Of a stretch of 45,961 nucleotides of DNA, positions 43,198 to 45,961 are shown piece after piece. Within the stretch, counting starts at the first letter, position 1; each line of letters begins with the position of its first letter. The position numbers were made by a program, and so were the translations under genes. The stretch comes from an uncultured Collinsella sp. GTDB taxonomy: Bacteria; Actinomycetota; Coriobacteriia; Coriobacteriales; Coriobacteriaceae. The notes below the pieces were generated by a model. The model made no database searches, was not told where the DNA came from, and saw only the letters and a list, made by a program, of their open reading frames with translations. The stretch spans positions 1 to 45,961 of the forward strand of contig UQMU01000017.1 in the NCBI GenBank assembly GCA_900542305.1, written 5' to 3'.

Positions 43198-43232
43198 ACC
43201 ACCACAAAGGTGCCTGTCCCCATCGTGGTGGT
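43198..43232. repeat. Family B repeat, copy 4 (B4), reversed
   Basis: ACCACCACAAAGG (43198-43210) pairs with the segment ending GTGGTGGT (43225-43232). Read on the minus strand the core is GGGGACAGGCACC, the same as B3, so this copy lies in the opposite orientation. Confidence 0.8.
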
Positions 43233-43248
43233 CGGGCGGGCGGCATAG

Positions 43249-43283
43249 AAAAAGTCCCCGCCGGGCGTGTGCTCGACGGGGAC
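43249..43283 (-). terminator. Terminator of nfnB-nfnA
   Basis: On the minus strand GTCCCCG (43283-43277) pairs with CGGGGAC (43260-43254), followed by TTTTT (43253-43249). It lies 32 bases after the nfnB stop codon. Confidence 0.8.
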
Positions 43284-43314
43284 CTTGCCGTTTGGTGGCT
43301 AGCGCTGTAGGTGA

Positions 43315-44724
43315 TTACTCGCCCAGCAGGCTCTTGGTGATCGAAGCGGCGGCCTTCTTGCCGGCGCCCATCGCCAGAATGACCGTAGCGGCACCGGTGA
43401 CGATGTCGCCGCCGGCCCAGATGCGGGGATCGGTGGTCTGGCCGGTCTCCTCGTCAGCGACGATGTAGCCCCACTTGTTGAGCTCCATCTTGCCGCCGAT
43501 CTTCTTTGCGAAGGGGTTGGCGTTGGTGCCGATAGCCGAAATAGCGACGTCGCAGGGGATCTCCTCGATGGCGCCCTCGATGGGCACCGGGCGACGACGG
43601 CCGGACTCGTCAGGCTCTCCGAGCTCCATCTTCTGGACCTTGACGGCGCACACGGAGCCGTCCTCGCCAGCGACAAACTCGAGCGGGGAGACGAGCGGCA
43701 GAACCTCGACGCCCTCGGCCTTAGCATGGTGCAGCTCGGCGCGACGGCAGGGCATCTCGTCCTCGGTACGACGGTAGGCGATGATGGCGTGCTCGGCGCC
43801 CAGGCGCTTGGCGGTACGGACGGCGTCCATAGCCACGTTGCCGCCACCAAAGACGACGACGTTCTTGCCGTGCTTGGTGGGGGTGTCGTACTCGGGGAAC
43901 TTGTTGGCCTTCATCAGGTTCACGCGGGTGAGGTACTCGTTAGCGAAGAAGACGTTGGGCAGGTTCTCGCCGGGGACGTTGAGGAACTTGGGCAGGCCAG
44001 CGCCGGTCGCCACGTAGATGGCGTCGAAGCCCTGCTCGAACAGCTCCTCGGCCGTGGCCATGTTGCCCACGACGGAGTTGTACTCAAACTTGACGCCCAT
44101 GTCCTCCAGGCCGTCAATCTCGCGCTTGACGACCGCCTTGGGCAGACGGAACTCGGGGATGCCGTAGACCAGCACGCCGCCGCCGGTGAAGAAGGCCTCA
44201 AAGACGGTAACGTCAAAGCCGTTACGGGCGAGCTCGCCGGCGCAGGTGATGCCGGACGGGCCGGAGCCGACGACGGCGACCTTCTTGCCGTTCTTGGGAG
44301 CCATCTTGGGCGTGGAGGCGAGCTCGGGGCGATCACCCAGGAAGCGCTCGAGCTGGCCGATGGCCACGGGCTCGGACTTCTTGCCACGGATGCACTTGCC
44401 CTCGCACTGGTTCTCCTGCGGGCAGACGCGGCCGCAGATGGCGGGAAGCATGGAGTCCTCGCGGATGGTATCGAGAGCGCCGCCGAAGTCCTTCTCGCGG
44501 ATCTGCTCGATAAAGCGGGGGATGTTGATGTTGACAGGGCAGCCCTCAACACAGAACGGCTTCTTGCAGTTGAGGCAGCGCTCGGCCTCGGCCAGCGCCA
44601 TCTCCTCGGTGAAGCCCTTGTCGACGGGGCGGAAGTCGCAGGCGCGCTCGGCAGCCGGCTCCTCGTTATCGGGGGTGCGGGGCGACTTCATATCGGCAAC
44701 GAAACGACCGTTAACTAGTGGCAT
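43315..44724 (-). CDS. NADPH-dependent oxidoreductase, NfnB/GltD-like large subunit
   Basis: The 469-residue protein is a GltD-like iron-sulfur flavoprotein. Cys50, 53, 58 and 62 (ERCLNCKKPFC, GCPV) and Cys97, 101, 107 and 111 (ICGRVCPQ, CEGKC) would hold two 4Fe-4S clusters. VVGSGPSGITCAGELA is the FAD-binding loop and VVFGGGNVAMDAVRTAKRLG the NAD(P) loop. It may be annotated gltA or gltD. Its partner upstream makes NfnB of the electron-bifurcating NfnAB transhydrogenase more likely than glutamate synthase, since no large GltB subunit is nearby. The start overlaps the end of the nfnA-like gene by ten bases. Confidence 0.85.
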   Translation of the reverse strand: MPLVNGRFVADMKSPRTPDNEEPAAERACDFRPVDKGFTEEMALAEAERCLNCKKPFCVEGCPVNINIPRFIEQIREKDFGGALDTIREDSMLPAICGRVCPQENQCEGKCIRGKKSEPVAIGQLERFLGDRPELASTPKMAPKNGKKVAVVGSGPSGITCAGELARNGFDVTVFEAFFTGGGVLVYGIPEFRLPKAVVKREIDGLEDMGVKFEYNSVVGNMATAEELFEQGFDAIYVATGAGLPKFLNVPGENLPNVFFANEYLTRVNLMKANKFPEYDTPTKHGKNVVVFGGGNVAMDAVRTAKRLGAEHAIIAYRRTEDEMPCRRAELHHAKAEGVEVLPLVSPLEFVAGEDGSVCAVKVQKMELGEPDESGRRRPVPIEGAIEEIPCDVAISAIGTNANPFAKKIGGKMELNKWGYIVADEETGQTTDPRIWAGGDIVTGAATVILAMGAGKKAAASITKSLLGE

Positions 44725-45554
44725 GCGCAGCTCTTTTCCTCATAGGCCTTGAGGGACGCGCCCTCTTCGGAACGGTAAGCGGCCTGGCGGGCACGAAGGT
44801 CATCCCAGTCGACCAGGGTGGCATCGAAGTCGGGGCCGTCGACGCAAGCGAACTTGGTCACGCCGCCCACCTCGACGCGGCAGCAGCCGCACATACCGGT
44901 GCCGTCAACCATGATGGGGTTGAGGGACGCGGTGATGGGGGTGTCGTACTTCTGGGCGGTGAGGGTCGAGAACTTCATCATCGGAACGGGGCCGACGCAG
45001 AAGACCTGGCTCACGGCCTTGTCCTGCAGCAGGCGCTCCAGCGGAGCGGTGACAACGCCCTGCTCGCCGTAGGAACCGTCGTCAGTGGTGATGTGGATGT
45101 GGTCCTCGTCGAGGAGCTCGCGGAACTGGTCCTCCATGAGCAGGAGGTCCTTGGTGCGGGCGCCCATGATGGCGTGGACCTCGTGGCCGGTCTCGACCAG
45201 GTGCTTGGCGACCGGGAAGGCAATTGCCAGGCCGACGCCGCCGCCAATGACGGCGCAGGGGCCCTCGGCCATCTCGGTGGGAACGCCCAGCGGGCCCACG
45301 ACGTCGCGCAGTGACTCGCCGGCCTCGTAGGTGGAAAGCATCTCGGTGGTCTTGCCGATCACCATGAAGATGAACTCGACCCAGCCCTCGTCACCGTTCC
45401 AGCCGGCCAGGGTAAACGGGACACGCTCGCCCGTCTCGTTGGCGCGAACCATGAGGAACTGTCCGGCGTGCGCATGCTTGGCGATTGCGGGCGCCTCGAT
45501 GCGGAACTTGAACACCTTCTCCGAGAACTGCGTCTTCTCCAGGATCTTATACAT
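44715..45554 (-). CDS. Ferredoxin-NADP reductase-like, NfnA small subunit
   Basis: The 279-residue protein resembles NfnA/SudB, the partner of NfnB in a complex that couples NADH, NADPH and ferredoxin. The FAD domain is in residues 1-95 (VPFTLAGW), the NAD(H) domain begins AVIGGGVGLAIAFPVAK, and Cys222, 224, 225 and 237 (GMCGCCRVEV, KFACVDG) can hold a 2Fe-2S cluster. The four-cysteine pattern and the gene pair support the assignment; the direction of electron flow cannot be seen. AGAGAGGGG lies before the ATG. It is first in the minus-strand operon and overlaps the nfnB-like gene. Confidence 0.87.
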   Translation of the reverse strand: MYKILEKTQFSEKVFKFRIEAPAIAKHAHAGQFLMVRANETGERVPFTLAGWNGDEGWVEFIFMVIGKTTEMLSTYEAGESLRDVVGPLGVPTEMAEGPCAVIGGGVGLAIAFPVAKHLVETGHEVHAIMGARTKDLLLMEDQFRELLDEDHIHITTDDGSYGEQGVVTAPLERLLQDKAVSQVFCVGPVPMMKFSTLTAQKYDTPITASLNPIMVDGTGMCGCCRVEVGGVTKFACVDGPDFDATLVDWDDLRARQAAYRSEEGASLKAYEEKSCACH

Positions 45555-45659
45555 AGAACCCCTCTCTTGTTAGGGCCGCCGAACCGTGCCTCCACGGAAA
45601 TGGACGGTAGCCCGAATAAAACCGTACGCGCACAGGCGTTGTGCAGACATACGGTGCAA

Positions 45660-45665
45660 ATTATA
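45660..45665 (-). promoter_or_regulatory. -10 box of the nfnAB operon
   Basis: A perfect TATAAT on the minus strand lies about 106 bases before the nfnA-like start. No matching -35 box at 17 bases is evident. Confidence 0.45.
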
Positions 45666-45754
45666 CCCTCATGGACATGTCACTTACGTGTGTCTTCGGC
45701 GGTTGGGAGCAGGGTTTATCCACTTCCTTGAATATCAACTTCATCCGAACACCT

Positions 45755-45790
45755 CCCATATTCATCCGCACATGTGCGGATGAATATGGG
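45755..45790. repeat. 36-bp perfect palindrome before the transposase
   Basis: CCCATATTCATCCGCACA (45755-45772) is the exact complement of 45773-45790, centred between 45772 and 45773. It lies 53 bases before the IS30-like gene and may mark the left end of the element or its target, since IS30-type transposases favour palindromic targets. Confidence 0.85.
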
Positions 45791-45843
45791 AACCCGATAC
45801 CCTGAGGGCCGGACCGGCCGGCCCCGGGAGATCGGAGGACGTC

Positions 45844-45961
45844 ATGTCCGGAAAGAGCGGAAAGAGCGGGAAGGGCGCCGCGAGGGCGGTCCCGAGGGCC
45901 TACGGCAGGCTCACGAGGCACGAGCGGGACACGGTCCAGAGGATGCTGGAGCGCAGGGCCT
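45844..45961 (+). CDS. IS30-family transposase, N-terminal part, cut by window end
   Basis: The 39 residues visible begin with a basic Lys/Gly/Arg stretch and then YGRLTRHERDTVQRMLE, which fits the N-terminal helix-turn-helix of IS30-family transposases (pattern YxxLTxxERxxI). The gene continues beyond the window. GGAGG lies six bases before the ATG. Arginine is mostly AGG, unlike the CGC/CGT use in the neighbouring genes, consistent with a mobile element. Only the start is seen, so the family call is tentative. Confidence 0.6.
   Translation, partial: MSGKSGKSGKGAARAVPRAYGRLTRHERDTVQRMLERRA

Larger units (their letters stand above)
42921..43314. other. Repeat-filled intergenic region
   Basis: About 390 bases between convergent genes hold three family A hairpins (42957-43013, 43037-43094, 43118-43176), one family B element (43198-43232) and the nfnB terminator. 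I see no gene. Confidence 0.8.

Noticed and set aside
43315..44724. Glutamate synthase small subunit (GltD)
   Set aside because: No GltB large subunit is near, and an NfnA-like gene overlaps it, so the NfnB reading is better, though not certain.

Overview
The window is a stretch of bacterial chromosome, mostly GC-rich, with C/G-ending codons, short gaps and good Shine-Dalgarno sites. The gene set suggests a gut Coriobacteriia, most likely Collinsella or a close relative: a membrane-bound LuxR-type regulator, sortase-type surface proteins, an NfnAB-like flavin oxidoreductase pair, an Fe-S type PurF and a Cys-type S18. The genus is an inference from gene content; no marker gene proves it.

Layout. 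1-330: two tRNA-Ser genes on the minus strand, each with its own terminator. 831-7637: a housekeeping run of rpsF-ssb-rpsR-rplI, dnaB, purA, purD and a Nudix hydrolase. 7720-10477: an ABC exporter and an unrecognised membrane protein. 10759-15514: carA-carB. 15784-19839: a lower-GC accessory block with a mannose-family PTS (IIB, IIC, IID, no IIA), a convergent GntR/UTRA regulator and an HSL-type esterase; a 38-bp perfect palindrome in front of the PTS genes is a likely operator. 20173-20840: a RelB/RelE-type toxin-antitoxin pair. 21177-28380: purE, a class B sortase, a degenerate MoaE-like protein, a membrane protein, then purF, purM and purN. 28656-30620: an AlbA_2/ATPase-type regulator and an orphan PTS IIA. 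30791-32509: a parvulin-type foldase and a YqeY-like protein. 32785-35814: a complete polar amino acid ABC transporter. 35981-38982: a cytidylate-kinase-like protein, an AAA/STAND ATPase and a six-helix LuxR regulator. 39062-42920: two paralogous sortase-anchored surface proteins. 43315-45554: nfnB-nfnA on the minus strand. 45844-end: the start of an IS30-like transposase.

How the genes work together. Six purine genes (purA, D, E, F, M, N) plus carAB make this a nucleotide-biosynthesis region, interrupted by lower-GC accessory modules (PTS island, toxin-antitoxin, AlbA_2 regulator, ATPase). The sortase at 21677 and the two LxATG surface proteins at 39062 and 40893 may belong to the same surface-display system, although the class B sortase and the motif are not an obvious match.

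The most unusual content is between genes. At least three families of inverted repeats recur: (A) four hairpins built on TGTCTCGATCTGTAAC; (B) four hairpins with ACCACC/GGTGGT arms, mostly around a GGGGACAG core, with related GGGGACAG elements that have other arms; (C) three long hairpins whose loop keeps TCRCTC-N14-16-GTCGYTC while the arms differ completely between copies. Several double as terminators. Family C, with arms copied within an element but not between elements, is the best candidate here for something undescribed.
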